Shown in pieces: positions 37,974 through 49,398 of a stretch of 63,270 nucleotides of DNA. Made by a program: the position numbers and the translations under genes. This DNA is from Brevundimonas sp. Lineage in GTDB: Bacteria > Pseudomonadota > Alphaproteobacteria > Caulobacterales > Caulobacteraceae. The notes beneath the pieces were generated by a model that did no database searches, had not been told where the DNA came from, and saw nothing but the letters and a program-made list of their open reading frames with translations. Position 1 is the first letter of the stretch. Every line of letters begins with the position of its first letter. Location: contig NZ_JAIYCP010000021.1 in the NCBI RefSeq assembly GCF_027487935.1, positions 1-63,270 of the forward strand. Reading direction: 5' to 3'.

Positions 37974-39296
37974 GTGTCCAACGACGGCAAGCGAGTGGCG
38001 ATCGTGGGCGGCGGGTTTTCCGGTGCCATGCTGGCCGCAAGGCTGGCGGAACGGGGTGTCGCCTCCAGCCTGATCGAGCGGACCGGGACCTTCGGGCCGG
38101 GATTGGCCTATGCCACGCCATTCGACGGTAATCTGCTCAACGTCCGTTCGGGCCGCATGGGCGCGGTGCATGGACGCGCGGACGATTTCGTGCGCTGGCT
38201 CGAAGCCCACCATCCAAGCCACGCCGACCCCGAGGGCTTTGCGCCCCGCCGGCTGTATGGCCTCTATGTGCAGGACCGGCTGGCGGCGGCCGAGGCCGCG
38301 CACCCCGGTCGGATCGCGCGCGTGACCGGCGAGGCCGCCGGGATCGACGGCACGCGGGTTCGCCTGGCGGACAGCCGGACGGTCGAGACCGGGGCGGTGG
38401 TTCTGGCTACGGGCAACCCGGTCCCGCGCGCCGCCGGTTCCGGCGCGCGCATCATCAGCAACCCCTGGGCAGCGGGGGCACTGGAGCCCATCGGGGTGCA
38501 GGATGACGTCGTCCTGATCGGTGCGGGCCTGACCATGGTCGACATGGTCCTGTGGCTGGCGGCGAAGGGCTGGACCGGACGGGCGACGGCCCTGTCACGA
38601 CACGGGCTCAAGCCCCGGGCGCATGGGGTGACGGCGGATGCGCCCCTGCCCCCGACCGGTGCCCTGACCGCGGGTGCCGCGTCGCAGCGGCTGGCCGAGG
38701 CCCGGCGACTGGCGCGGGACGGTGACTGGCGCGGGGTGATGGAGGGGCTTCGGCCGATCACCCATGACCTCTGGGCCGGGGCCGATACGGCAACGCGCGC
38801 GCGCTGGCTGCGCCATCTGCGACCCTGGTGGGATGTGCACCGTCACCGGATCGCCGCTCCGGTTGCGGCGGCCCTGGCCGCACTGGAGGCTGACGGCCGG
38901 TTGCGGATCGTCGCCGGCCGGGTCCGCCGGATCGAGGCAACGGCCAAGGGCGTAGCAATGGACTGGACTCCCCGGCAGGGCGGGGAACAGCCACCCTTGT
39001 GCGGAGGCTGGCTGATCGACTGTTCGGGCCCGGCCCACGACACGGCGGCCGACCCCCTGTTCGGACCCCTGATCGCCGCCGGTCGGGCGCGGCTGGATCC
39101 GCTGCGGCTGGGTCTGGACCTCGATCAGGACGGGCGGGTGCGGGGCGCCGACGGCCAGTCCGACCCGCGCCTGTTCGTGTTGGGCCCCCCGGCACGGGCG
39201 GCCTTCTGGGAAACCATCGCCGTGCCGGATATACGGCAACGGATCGAGGGGCTGGCCGACCGCCTGTCGGATCTTCAGGCCAGCGACAGCAGATAG
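37974..39296 (+). CDS. FAD/NAD(P)-binding protein, HcaD/SidA-like fold
   Basis: A 440-residue protein. The N-terminal Rossmann FAD motif is VAIVGGGFSGAMLAARLAER. A second nucleotide motif is near VVLIGAGLTMVDMVLWLA. A C-terminal segment RLFVLGPPARAAFWETIAVP completes the flavoprotein fold. The family (FAD-NAD(P)-binding) has no assigned reaction. The start is GTG 37974 after CGGAGACGGA. The last 22 bases overlap the converging YeiH gene. Confidence 0.85.
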   Translation: MSNDGKRVAIVGGGFSGAMLAARLAERGVASSLIERTGTFGPGLAYATPFDGNLLNVRSGRMGAVHGRADDFVRWLEAHHPSHADPEGFAPRRLYGLYVQDRLAAAEAAHPGRIARVTGEAAGIDGTRVRLADSRTVETGAVVLATGNPVPRAAGSGARIISNPWAAGALEPIGVQDDVVLIGAGLTMVDMVLWLAAKGWTGRATALSRHGLKPRAHGVTADAPLPPTGALTAGAASQRLAEARRLARDGDWRGVMEGLRPITHDLWAGADTATRARWLRHLRPWWDVHRHRIAAPVAAALAALEADGRLRIVAGRVRRIEATAKGVAMDWTPRQGGEQPPLCGGWLIDCSGPAHDTAADPLFGPLIAAGRARLDPLRLGLDLDQDGRVRGADGQSDPRLFVLGPPARAAFWETIAVPDIRQRIEGLADRLSDLQASDSR

Positions 39297-40375
39297 ATCA
39301 GGCCGAGCGCCAGACCCAGCAGCGCCAGCAGGGACAGGATCACCACCGAGGCGATGCGGACGCCGGACCGGGCCACAGCCCGTGCATCGGTGCTGAGCCC
39401 GAGGGCGGCCATCGACAGGATGGTCAGAACCTTGGCCGAGTCGGCCAGGGCGGGCAGAAGTTCGGGGGGTATCAGGTTCATCGACCGGGCGGCCATCAAC
39501 AGCAGGAAGCCGATGATGAACCATGGGACCAGCTGCCGGATGGCCAGGCCACGCACCGGCGACGTCCGTTCCAGGCGGCTGTCGCGGCCACGGCGGCGAA
39601 GGCCGGTGACGATCGCCAGACACAGGCAGACCGGCCCCAGCATCAGCACCCTTACCAGCTTGATCAGGGTGCCGGCCTGGTTGGCCACAGCGCCCACGGG
39701 CAGGGTGGCGGCCACCACCTGGGGCACCGCATAGACGGTCAGGCCGGCGAGCACGCCGTAGCGGACGTCGGTCATCTGCAGCGCCTGGCCGAGCAGCGGC
39801 AAAAGAAGCACCACCGCAATCCCGAGGACCGCCGTAAAGGCAATGGCCGCCGAGACGTCTTCGGCGTCCGCATCGATCACCGGGGCGACGGCGGCGATGG
39901 CGGAGTTGCCGCAGATGGCGTTTCCGCAGGCGATCAGGACCGCCATCCGGTGCGGCAGCCGAAGCAGACGGCCGATGCCGTAGCTGACGGCCAGGGCGAG
40001 GACGACGACCACCGCCGTGCCCGCCAGCAGGCCGGGGCCGATGGCGATCACGGTCGCGGCGCTGACCGAGGCACCGAGCAGCACCACAGCCATCTCCAGC
40101 AGGCTGCGGGCGCTGAACTCGATACCGGGAAGGATCGCGGCCGGGGGCGTCCAGACACTGCGGATCGCGGCGCCGATCAGGATGGACAATACGATGGCGT
40201 CGATCCACCCCCGCCCGAACAGCCGGACCTCCAGCGCCTGGACAGCCACCGCCACCAGGGCGACCGCGACACAGGCGATCAGGCCGGGAATCAGGGCGGG
40301 GATCAGGGCGAGAATGCCGGGACGGCGGGCGGGAATCATTACGGCAGACTGCGCTGGTCCGGCGGCGGGTTCCAT
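39275..40375 (-). CDS. YeiH-family putative sulfate exporter
   Basis: A 366-residue membrane protein with about ten helices: VALVAVAVQALEVRLFGRGW, ILIGAAIRSVWTPPA, FSARSLLEMAVVLLGASVSA, and LIACGNAICGNSAIAAVAPV near the middle. The last motif, with the paired CGNAICGNSA, is the signature of the YeiH/PSE (UPF0324) family. Transport of sulfate or sulfite is the family proposal, unproven here. GTG 40387 and ATG 40375 are both possible starts and neither has a good ribosome site. Confidence 0.88.
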   Translation of the reverse strand: MEPAAGPAQSAVMIPARRPGILALIPALIPGLIACVAVALVAVAVQALEVRLFGRGWIDAIVLSILIGAAIRSVWTPPAAILPGIEFSARSLLEMAVVLLGASVSAATVIAIGPGLLAGTAVVVVLALAVSYGIGRLLRLPHRMAVLIACGNAICGNSAIAAVAPVIDADAEDVSAAIAFTAVLGIAVVLLLPLLGQALQMTDVRYGVLAGLTVYAVPQVVAATLPVGAVANQAGTLIKLVRVLMLGPVCLCLAIVTGLRRRGRDSRLERTSPVRGLAIRQLVPWFIIGFLLLMAARSMNLIPPELLPALADSAKVLTILSMAALGLSTDARAVARSGVRIASVVILSLLALLGLALGLIYLLSLA

Positions 40376-40445
40376 CGCTGAGTTCACTCGACTGGAATGG
40401 GAATCACGCCGGGGCTAGTCTGACGTTTGGCGTAGGGAGGTGATG

Positions 40446-41036
40446 ATGGCCAATCCGATCGTGCGAGGATTCCGGAACATTGCCCGGTTCTCGGGCCGCG
40501 ATAGCCGCGGGGAGTTCTGGCCCTATGCGGGTGTGGTCTTCGCGCTGGTGTTCATCAGCTTCGGCATCCTCATGTCAGTGGTGATGAACGAGATGTTCGC
40601 CGGGATGCAGACGTTCGCGGCGGCGCATCCGGAGGCGGCGACAGTCCATTCATCGCCGGGCAGCTATTCCATCTCGATTGACGCCAGTCATCCCGATGCG
40701 CCCGAACTGAATTTGGGGCCCTTCTTCGCGACCCTCGCATCGATGGTTCTGGCGTGCGTGGGCCTGCTTGCCGCCGCCGTGTCGCGTCGCCTCCATGACA
40801 GTGGTCGTCGGGCCTACTGGGGTCTGATGCCCTTGCCGTTCCTGCTCTTCGGCCTGACGGCCTTTCCTGCCATGATGACGCAGATGACGGCTTCGGGAGA
40901 GCCGGACCTGAGCCTGTTCTTCCTGCTCTTCTTCAACAACCTGCTCTACATGGTCGCGCTGGTGAGCCTGATCGTCTTTCTGGCTCTCCGGGGAACGACG
41001 GGGCCAAACCGCTTCGGTCCGGAGCCAGCAAGGTAG
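40446..41036 (+). CDS. DUF805 membrane protein
   Basis: A 196-residue protein with four hydrophobic segments and the DUF805 pattern FSGRDSRGEFWPYAGVVFAL and SRRLHDSGRRAYWGL. The function is unknown. GTG 40440, ATG 40443 and ATG 40446 are in frame; ATG 40446 is chosen for its 5-base distance from AGGGAGG (40434-40440). It converges on glmM with a 10-base gap. Confidence 0.9.
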   Translation: MANPIVRGFRNIARFSGRDSRGEFWPYAGVVFALVFISFGILMSVVMNEMFAGMQTFAAAHPEAATVHSSPGSYSISIDASHPDAPELNLGPFFATLASMVLACVGLLAAAVSRRLHDSGRRAYWGLMPLPFLLFGLTAFPAMMTQMTASGEPDLSLFFLLFFNNLLYMVALVSLIVFLALRGTTGPNRFGPEPAR

Positions 41037-41046
41037 GCGGGCGTCC

Positions 41047-42396
41047 CTACCCCGCCGCCTTCACCGCCGCAGCCACATCCGCGACCACCGACTTCACCAG
41101 CTTCGCATCGTCGCCCTCGGCCATGACGCGGATCAGCTTTTCCGTGCCCGACGGGCGCACCAGCAGCCGGCCGACGCCCGCGAGCCGGGCCTCGGCGTCG
41201 GCGATGGCGGCCTTGACCCCGGCGGTCTCCAGCGGCTTGCCGGAGGTGTAGCGGACATTTTCCAGCTTCTGCGGCACGGTTTCGAACTGGCGGGCCAGTT
41301 CGCTCATCGGCTTGCCGCTCTCGACGAGCACGGCCAGCACCTGCAGGGCCGACATCAGACCGTCGCCGGTGGTGGCGTGGTCATGCAGGATGATGTGGCC
41401 GGACTGTTCGCCGCCGAGGTTGAAGCCGCCTTCGCGCATCCGTTCCATGACGTAGCGGTCGCCGACCTTGGTCCGCTCCAGCGACAGGTCATGGCTGTTC
41501 AACAGCCGCTCGAGCCCGAGGTTGGACATGACGGTGGCGACGACGCCGCCGCCCTTCAGCATGCCACGTTTGGCCCAGTCCAGGGCGACCAGGGCCATGA
41601 TCTGATCGCCGTCGACGACCTGGCCCCTCTCGTCACAGATGATGACCCGGTCGGCGTCGCCATCGAGGGCGATACCGATGTCGGCGCGGTAGCGTTTGAC
41701 CGCCTCGGCCAGGGTCTCGGGATGGGTCGAGCCGCAGTCGGCGTTGATATTCAGGCCGTTGGGCTCGACGCCCACGGCGCAGACCTCGGCCCCCAGCTCA
41801 TAGAGGGTGGTCGGGGCGACCCGGTATCCCGCGCCGTTGGCGCAGTCGATTGCCACGCGCAGCCCCTGGAGGCTGAGCCCCTTGGGGAAGCTGGCCTTGG
41901 CGATCTCGACATAGCGGGCCTGGGAATCGTCGATGCGCTTGACCCGGCCCAGCGCGTCGGGCGGCGCCAGATCGGCATCAAGCGCCTGATCCATCATCGA
42001 TTCGATCTTCAACTCGACGGCGTCCGAAAGCTTGTAACCGTCGGGGCCAAACAGTTTGATGCCGTTGTCGAGGAAGGAGTTGTGCGAGGCCGAGATCATC
42101 ACCCCGATGTCGGCGCGCATCGACCGGGTCATCATGGCCACGCCCGGGGTCGGCAGGGGACCGAAGGTGCGCACGTCCATACCCGCCGAGGTAAAGCCCG
42201 CAACCAGCGCCGGCTCGATCATATAGCCGGACAGGCGGGTGTCCTTGCCGATCACCGCAAGATGGCGGCGGTTGTCGGCGGACATGAACAGGCGGCCGGC
42301 CGCAAGACCGACCCGCAGGGCCACTTCCGGCGTCATCGGATGGGTATTGGCCCGGCCACGAATGCCGTCGGTACCGAAATAGCGTCTCTCGCCCAA
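41047..42396 (-). CDS. glmM: phosphoglucosamine mutase
   Basis: A 449-residue enzyme that converts glucosamine-6-phosphate to glucosamine-1-phosphate for UDP-GlcNAc. Motifs are YFGTDGIRG at the N-terminus, phosphoserine loop [13 protein letters not shown], metal loop [10 protein letters not shown] and [12 protein letters not shown]. The C-terminal [12 protein letters not shown] binds phosphate. The start is TTG 42396 after AAGGAAG; it gives the standard 448-450-residue length. A longer frame to 42561 has no conserved N-terminus. It is divergent from glmS, with 168 bases between. Confidence 0.94.
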   Translation of the reverse strand: MGERRYFGTDGIRGRANTHPMTPEVALRVGLAAGRLFMSADNRRHLAVIGKDTRLSGYMIEPALVAGFTSAGMDVRTFGPLPTPGVAMMTRSMRADIGVMISASHNSFLDNGIKLFGPDGYKLSDAVELKIESMMDQALDADLAPPDALGRVKRIDDSQARYVEIAKASFPKGLSLQGLRVAIDCANGAGYRVAPTTLYELGAEVCAVGVEPNGLNINADCGSTHPETLAEAVKRYRADIGIALDGDADRVIICDERGQVVDGDQIMALVALDWAKRGMLKGGGVVATVMSNLGLERLLNSHDLSLERTKVGDRYVMERMREGGFNLGGEQSGHIILHDHATTGDGLMSALQVLAVLVESGKPMSELARQFETVPQKLENVRYTSGKPLETAGVKAAIADAEARLAGVGRLLVRPSGTEKLIRVMAEGDDAKLVKSVVADVAAAVKAAG

Positions 42397-42518
42397 GCGT
42401 CGTCTTCCTTGCGTGGCGCGGCGCAGAAATCTTGCGAAACCGCTTTTTAGGTGCAATCCCGGCCGCCCGTCGCCTAAACCGGCGCCTGACATCCAGGGTC
42501 CGCTTAGACCGTTACCCG

Positions 42519-42551
42519 CCCGCGCGCAAAGCGCGGGAATCCAGATTTTTT
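42519..42551 (+). promoter_or_regulatory. hairpin and T-run in the glmS leader
   Basis: CCCGCGC (42519-42525) pairs with GCGCGGG (42531-42537) around GCAAA. AATCCAGA and six T (42546-42551) follow, 13 bases before the glmS ATG. The T-run is displaced from the stem, so it is not a classic terminator, but it could pause RNA polymerase or affect initiation. No glmS ribozyme core is recognised. Confidence 0.4.
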
Positions 42552-42564
42552 GAAGGTCCAATCC

Positions 42565-44379
<1,815 letters not shown>

Positions 44380-44434
44380 TCGCATCCGTGCCCGGATGCG
44401 TTACGCTGCCTCCCCTCGCTGTTCAGGATATCGA

Positions 44435-45313
44435 ATGACCGCTTCCACCCGCCGCCTCCGCAAGGCCGTCCTGCCCGTGGCCGGTCTGGGCACACGCGTC
44501 CTGCCCGGCACCAAGACCACGCCCAAGGAGCTGCTGAACGTCGTCGACCGGCCGATCCTCAGCTATATCGTCGAGGAAGCCCGCGAGGCCGGGATCGAGC
44601 ATATCGTCTTCGTCACCGGCCGCTCCAAGGGGGCCATCGAGGACTATTTCGATCACCAGATCGAGCTGGAAGCCCAGCTGCTGGCCAAGGGCAAGACCGA
44701 TATCCTCGAGATGATGAACGCCGAACTGGCCAGCGCCGGCGAGATGAGCTTCACCCGGCAGATGCAGCCCCTCGGCCTCGGCCACGCCGTCTGGTGCGCC
44801 CGTGACATTATCGGCGACGAGCCGTTCGCCGTCCTGCTGCCCGATGTGATCGTGGATTCCCAGCCGGGTGCCCTGAAACAGCTGGCCGATGTCTATGCCC
44901 GGGTGGGCGGCAATGTGATCGGCGTCGAGGCCGTGCCGGAAAGCGAGACCCACAAATACGGCATCGTCGATCCGGTGAACCGGGAAGGCCGCCATATCCG
45001 CATGCGGGGGATGGTCGAAAAGCCGCCGCAGGGCGAGGCACCGTCGAACCTTTCGATCTCGGGCCGCTATATCCTGCAGCCGGAAATCTTCGGCATCCTG
45101 GAGAACCAGCCGCGCGGCGCGGGCGGTGAAATCCAGCTGACCGACGGCATGGCGCGGCTGATGCAGGACCAGACCTTCACGGCGGTGGAATACGAGGGCG
45201 TGACCCACGACTGCGGCGACAAGATCGGTCTGCTGCGGGCCAATGTGGCCCTGGCCCTGAAGCGGCCGGACCTGGGTGATGCGGCGCGCGCGGCCATAGC
45301 CGCGCTGCTGTAG
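44435..45313 (+). CDS. galU: UTP-glucose-1-phosphate uridylyltransferase
   Basis: A 292-residue nucleotidyltransferase producing UDP-glucose. The N-terminus RKAVLPVAGLGTRVLPGTKT and PKELLNVVDRPILSYIVEEA match GalU. The active-site region has FAVLLPDVIVDSQPGALKQL and EKPPQGEAPSNLSISGRY. ATG 44435 is chosen after AGGA; the frame extends 13 codons upstream. It follows glmS by 55 bases on the same strand and may be co-transcribed. It converges on a small lipoprotein gene with one base between stops. Confidence 0.95.
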   Translation: MTASTRRLRKAVLPVAGLGTRVLPGTKTTPKELLNVVDRPILSYIVEEAREAGIEHIVFVTGRSKGAIEDYFDHQIELEAQLLAKGKTDILEMMNAELASAGEMSFTRQMQPLGLGHAVWCARDIIGDEPFAVLLPDVIVDSQPGALKQLADVYARVGGNVIGVEAVPESETHKYGIVDPVNREGRHIRMRGMVEKPPQGEAPSNLSISGRYILQPEIFGILENQPRGAGGEIQLTDGMARLMQDQTFTAVEYEGVTHDCGDKIGLLRANVALALKRPDLGDAARAAIAALL

Positions 45314-45314
45314 G

Positions 45315-45542
45315 TCAGCCGCCGCTGGTCAGGCGCGAGGCACCGCCGGTGATACGACAGACATTGTCGGTCTGGGGCCGGCCGCTCTGCTGGCCATTGG
45401 GGACCAGGATGCCGCCGCGGGCTTCGCAGCTGTCGGACAGCTCGCGCAGCTCATCGACATAGGTCCCCGATCCCGCGGTCGAGGCGCAGGCTGAGAGAAC
45501 GAGCAGAAGGATGGCGGGTACGGCGAGGTTCAGAGGACGCAT
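45315..45542 (-). CDS. small putative lipoprotein
   Basis: A 75-residue protein with signal peptide and lipobox (LLLVLSACAS). The mature part has DELRELSDSCEARGGILVPN and a second cysteine in VCRITGGASRL, which could form a disulfide. No family was recognised. GGAG lies 6 bases before the ATG. It may be outer-membrane attached. It is the distal gene of the minus-strand unit and its role is unknown. Confidence 0.7.
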   Translation of the reverse strand: MRPLNLAVPAILLLVLSACASTAGSGTYVDELRELSDSCEARGGILVPNGQQSGRPQTDNVCRITGGASRLTSGG

Positions 45543-45568
45543 GGCAGGGTCTCCTTGCGATGGGTTCC

Positions 45569-46321
45569 CTATCTAAACCCCTGAAGCCGCATTCGATCAA
45601 CCGCCCGGATCAGAAGCGCGAGATCATCGGGAGTCGACAGGCGGTGGTCGCCGCCCTCGATCAGGTCCAGCCGGACGTCTCCACCCGTCAGCCGTTCGAC
45701 AAGGGCCGTGGCATGACTCCAGGGCACCACATCATCGGCCCTGCCCTGAAGAATATGGACCGGCGCTGCGATGGGCAGGGGGGCATCCAGCAGAAGCCAG
45801 TCACGGCCGTCCTCGAACAGGCCACGGGTCAGGACATACTCGCCGTGACCCGCCTCGACGATCCGGACCTCACCGTCGCGCAGGATGGCGTGACGCTCAT
45901 GGTCGGCCAGACCGGGCCACATCAGTCGCTCGGTAAAGTCCTGGGCCGGGTTGACCAGCACCAGTCCGGCCATCCGCCCCGGCCGCGCCAGCGCCGCCAG
46001 CAGGGCGACCCAGCCGCCCATGGAAGAGCCGACCAGAACCACCGGCCCCTTGAGGCTGTCGATCATCTGGATCGCATCCTCTCGCCAGCGTCCGATCGTG
46101 GCCTTGCGCCAGTCGCCCGACGACCGGCCGTGCGCGAAATGGTCATAACGGACATAGTCCCAGCCGCGTTCACGCGCTGCAGCATCCAGGGCCAGGGCCT
46201 TGGTTCCCTCCATGTCCGAGCGGAAGCCGCCGATCCAGACCACGGTCGGACCGTCGCCCTCGACCCGGCGATACGCCAGGGTTTCACCACCCCGGCAGAT
46301 CAGATGCTGGATGTCATCCAA
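45569..46321 (-). CDS. alpha/beta hydrolase
   Basis: A 250-residue hydrolase. The nucleophile elbow is VLVGSSMGGWVALLAALA and the acid/His end is QGRADDVVPWSHA and EGGDHRLSTPDDL. The early region VVWIGGFRSDMEGTKA and YVRYDHFAHGRSSGDW is typical of serine esterases/palmitoyl thioesterase ABHD10-like proteins. The start is TTG 46321, after AGAGGAG; longer in-frame starts reach 46591 but overlap the divergent glycosyltransferase. The substrate is unknown. Confidence 0.85.
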   Translation of the reverse strand: MDDIQHLICRGGETLAYRRVEGDGPTVVWIGGFRSDMEGTKALALDAAARERGWDYVRYDHFAHGRSSGDWRKATIGRWREDAIQMIDSLKGPVVLVGSSMGGWVALLAALARPGRMAGLVLVNPAQDFTERLMWPGLADHERHAILRDGEVRIVEAGHGEYVLTRGLFEDGRDWLLLDAPLPIAAPVHILQGRADDVVPWSHATALVERLTGGDVRLDLIEGGDHRLSTPDDLALLIRAVDRMRLQGFR

Positions 46322-46394
46322 TCGCGGCTCCTCTCGCGAAAGTCGTCGCGGACTGATAGCGAACCCGGGAAAGCGAAGCGAAGGCCAAAACCGC

Positions 46395-47372
46395 GTGACC
46401 GATACCAAGACCGCCAGGAACGTCCTGTTCGTCACCTCTAACCGCATCGGCGACTGCGTCATATCCTCCGGCGTGATCCGCGAAATCGCGCGGCAGGTGC
46501 CGGGTGCCCGGATCACGGTGGCCTGCGGTCGGCCGCCGGCCCCCTTCTTCCGGTCCGCGCCACAGGTCGAGCGGGTCATCATCCTCGACAAGAAAAAGCT
46601 GGCCGGACACTGGTTCGATCTGTGGCGTCAGGTGGTCGGCACGCGCTGGGACCTGGTCATTGACATCCGTGGCTCGGCCCTGAGCTGGCTGATCCCGGCA
46701 AGGCGGCGCGTGGTCTACAATCGCGGCTGGGAAACCGGCCTGCGCAAGGTCGAGATGGTTTCGAGGATGATGGGCGCGCCGGCCCCGCTGGATCCTGAAA
46801 TCTTCCTCGACGCCCGGGCCGTCGCTGACCGGCAGGCGGTGCTCGATCCGCAACTGGCCGGCGGGAGCGGCCCTGGCCCGATCATCGCCCTGGCCCCGAT
46901 CGCCCACCAGCCCGGCAAGAGCTGGCCGGCCGAGCGCTGGGGCGAACTGGTCGAGAGGCTGAAGGCGGAACCCCGGTTCGACGGCTGGCGCTTCATGGCC
47001 GTCGGTGGCCCCGGCGACCGGCCGCCCGCGACCCCGGCACTGGAGGCCGCCGGGCCGCGCGGAATCGACTTCGTCGGCAAGGGCGACATCCTGGCCTCGG
47101 CCGCAGCGATCGACGCCGCAGACCTGTTCGTCGGCAATGATTCCGGCCTGATGCATGTCGCCGCCGCCCTGGGCCGGCCGACGCTGGGCCTGTTCGGTCC
47201 GACACAGTGGTGGCTGTACGGGCCCTGGGGTCCGCGGACCCTCATCGCCGCCTCCAATGAGACCCGCGGCGAGTTCGCGCCCATCGAGGCGCTGACGGTC
47301 GACCGTGTCTTTGAGGCCGTCCTTGACCTGCACGACACCTGGATCAGCGACCGTGCGCCGCTCAAACCTTGA
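46395..47372 (+). CDS. family 9 glycosyltransferase (heptosyltransferase-like)
   Basis: A 325-residue GT-B enzyme of the ADP-heptose:LPS heptosyltransferase family. The N-terminal VLFVTSNRIGDCVISSGVI and C-terminal DLFVGNDSGLMHVAAALG, then RPTLGLFGPTQWWLYGP, are diagnostic. It probably adds a core sugar to lipopolysaccharide. The start is GTG 46395. It is divergent from a hydrolase gene, with 73 bases between, and stands 111 bases before infC. Confidence 0.88.
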   Translation: MTDTKTARNVLFVTSNRIGDCVISSGVIREIARQVPGARITVACGRPPAPFFRSAPQVERVIILDKKKLAGHWFDLWRQVVGTRWDLVIDIRGSALSWLIPARRRVVYNRGWETGLRKVEMVSRMMGAPAPLDPEIFLDARAVADRQAVLDPQLAGGSGPGPIIALAPIAHQPGKSWPAERWGELVERLKAEPRFDGWRFMAVGGPGDRPPATPALEAAGPRGIDFVGKGDILASAAAIDAADLFVGNDSGLMHVAAALGRPTLGLFGPTQWWLYGPWGPRTLIAASNETRGEFAPIEALTVDRVFEAVLDLHDTWISDRAPLKP

Positions 47373-47483
47373 AGACGGGGGCTTTCGCGGTCATATAGGC
47401 CCTGTTGGGGACAGGCCGCGATCCGTCGCGCGCTCATCCTCGTCAGAACTCCGCCGCCTCATCCACACAAGGAACCGACGCTC

Positions 47484-48017
47484 ATTCGCCGTCCGATGAA
47501 CCAGCCGCCCGTCAAGGACGGGCCGCCCATGAACCACGATATCCGCGCACCGCGCGTTCTGCTCATCGATCAGAACGGCGAGAAACAGGGCGTCATGCCG
47601 ACGTCAGCCGCGCTGGAAGCCGCCGAAGAGGCCGGCATGGATCTGGTTCAGATCGTCTCCACGTCCGAGCCGCCGGTCTGCAAAATTCTCGACTACGGCA
47701 AATTCCGCTTCCAGGAGCAGAAGAAGAAGGCCGAGGCGCGCAAGCGTCAGAAGGTCGTCGAGCTGAAAGAGATCAAGCTCCGCCCCAATATCGACACCCA
47801 CGACTATGAGGTGAAGGCCAAGGCCATGCACCGCTTCTTCGACGAGGGTGACAAGGTCAAGGTGACCCTGCGCTTCCGCGGCCGCGAGATGGCGCACCCG
47901 GAACTGGGCATGAAACTGCTCAACAAGGTCCAGGCCGATTTCGAGGATATCGCCAAGGTCGAATACGCCCCGCGTATGGAAGGCCGCCAGATGATCATGA
48001 TCCTGGCCCCGAAATAG
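47484..48017 (+). CDS. infC: translation initiation factor IF-3, probable AUU start
   Basis: A 177-residue protein if translation begins at ATT 47484; this gives the N-terminus (M)RRP followed by [20 protein letters not shown], the usual alphaproteobacterial pattern. AAGGA (47469-47473) lies 10 bases before the ATT. ATG 47496 and ATG 47529 are in-frame alternatives that lose part of this N-terminus. Conserved stretches are [50 protein letters not shown] and [19 protein letters not shown]-3 checks the start codon and keeps ribosomal subunits apart. The rare AUU is a known feature of infC and allows feedback control. Confidence 0.93.
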   Translation: MRRPMNQPPVKDGPPMNHDIRAPRVLLIDQNGEKQGVMPTSAALEAAEEAGMDLVQIVSTSEPPVCKILDYGKFRFQEQKKKAEARKRQKVVELKEIKLRPNIDTHDYEVKAKAMHRFFDEGDKVKVTLRFRGREMAHPELGMKLLNKVQADFEDIAKVEYAPRMEGRQMIMILAPK

Positions 48018-48041
48018 CCGCCGCGCCTTGCAGACCATGGG

Positions 48042-48075
48042 ACGCCCCGACCGGAAACGGCCGGGGCGTTTTCGT
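48042..48075 (+). terminator. intrinsic terminator of infC
   Basis: CGCCCCG (48043-48049) pairs with CGGGGCG (48062-48068), with CCG-GAAA-CGG continuing inside, followed by TTTTCGTTTT. It separates infC from the MFS gene and the L35/L20 genes. Confidence 0.85.
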
Positions 48076-48147
48076 TTTCCAGCTTCGCCTTGCGCGCCTG
48101 CGCGATCTGGATGACAGAGGGGTCGCCTCCCGCCCGAGTACCGCCCT

Positions 48148-49398
48148 GTGACGTCAGCCGCCCTGCCCCCGCCCCCTTCGCGATCAGCGCTGTTCGTCCT
48201 GTTCGGGGTGGTGTTCATCAATCTGGTCGGCTTCGGCATCGTCATCCCGCTGCTGCCCTTCTATGGCAAGACCCTGGATGCCCCTCCTTGGCAGGTGGCG
48301 ATCATGTTCTCGGCCTATTCGCTGGGCCAGTTCGTCGCCGAGCCCTTCTGGGGCCGGCTGTCGGACCGGATCGGGCGCAAGCCGGTGCTGCTGATCACCA
48401 TCCTGGCCAATGCCGCCGGCTATCTGGCGCTCGCCTTCGTGCCCAATATCTGGCTGGCGATCGCGGTGCGGCTGTTCACCGGCTTTGGCGCGGGCAATGT
48501 CTCGACGGCCCAGGGCTATGTCGCGGACGTCACCCCGCCCGAGCTGCGCGCCGGCCGGATGGGACTGATCGGCGCCGCCTTCGGCCTCGGCTTCATCTTC
48601 GGCCCGGCCATCGGCGGCCTGCTGACCCATCCGGAGCTCGGAAAGCTGGGCTATCAGCTGCCGATCTTCACCGCCTCCGGCCTGTGCCTGCTGGCCGCCA
48701 TCGGGGTCGCCGTCCTGCTGAAGGAAAGCCGCGTCAGGGCGGACCCCGCTGCGCCACGCCCGGCCTTCCTCGGCGGGGTGCGGGACGCGGTGGCCAATCC
48801 GGTGGTGTCGCGGGTCCTGCTGGTCACCTTGATCTATATGGCCGGGTTTTCCGGCTGGGAATCGACCTTCGGCTTCTGGACCGAGGCCCGCTACGGCTGG
48901 ACGGCGCGCGAGGTCGGCCTGTGTTTCATGGTCGTCGGGATCGTCTCGGTGGCCTGTCAGGGCTTTCTGGCCGGCCGGCTGGCGCGCCGGTTCGGTGAGT
49001 CCCGCGTGCTGGCGTTCGGCTGCCTGACCTTCGGCACCAGCCTGATGGCCCAGGTCTTCGCAAGCCGTCTGTGGCCCGATGCGGACTGGATGGTGCCCGC
49101 CATCATGGCGGTGGGCGCCTCGGGCATGGCGATGACCATGCCCAATCTCTCGGCCCTGATCTCACGGTCGGTCGATCCGGATCGCCAGGGTGCCATGCTG
49201 GGGCTGAACATGGCCTCCAGCTCAATCGCACGGATCTTTGGTCCGATCATCGCCGGGGCCATCTTCTCGCAGATCGGCCACGACTGGCCCCTGATCATCG
49301 GCGCCGCCCTGACCATTCCGGCCGCGGTGATGGCCATCAATGCCGGACGGGCGTTCCGGAAGCGGCTGGCGGCTGCCGTCCCGGCCGTCGCGCCATAG
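48148..49398 (+). CDS. MFS transporter, TetA-like
   Basis: A 416-residue inner-membrane transporter with 12 predicted helices. The motif-A region GRLSDRIGRKPVLLITIL and the N-terminal LFGVVFINLVGFGIVIPLLP are typical of the DHA1 Tet(A)/TCR group. It probably exports a drug or metabolite with proton exchange; resistance cannot be inferred from sequence alone. The start is GTG 48148 (VTSAALPP). Its position between infC and rpmI interrupts an arrangement usually tight in bacteria. Confidence 0.9.
   Translation: MTSAALPPPPSRSALFVLFGVVFINLVGFGIVIPLLPFYGKTLDAPPWQVAIMFSAYSLGQFVAEPFWGRLSDRIGRKPVLLITILANAAGYLALAFVPNIWLAIAVRLFTGFGAGNVSTAQGYVADVTPPELRAGRMGLIGAAFGLGFIFGPAIGGLLTHPELGKLGYQLPIFTASGLCLLAAIGVAVLLKESRVRADPAAPRPAFLGGVRDAVANPVVSRVLLVTLIYMAGFSGWESTFGFWTEARYGWTAREVGLCFMVVGIVSVACQGFLAGRLARRFGESRVLAFGCLTFGTSLMAQVFASRLWPDADWMVPAIMAVGASGMAMTMPNLSALISRSVDPDRQGAMLGLNMASSSIARIFGPIIAGAIFSQIGHDWPLIIGAALTIPAAVMAINAGRAFRKRLAAAVPAVAP

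Noticed and set aside
36413..38029. 538-codon frame antisense to the phosphomannomutase
   Set aside because: It is a shadow of codon bias in a GC-rich gene; no family features.
48148..49398. Tetracycline-resistance determinant
   Set aside because: It is a TetA-like MFS protein, but no TetR neighbour exists and the family is broad, so resistance cannot be claimed.
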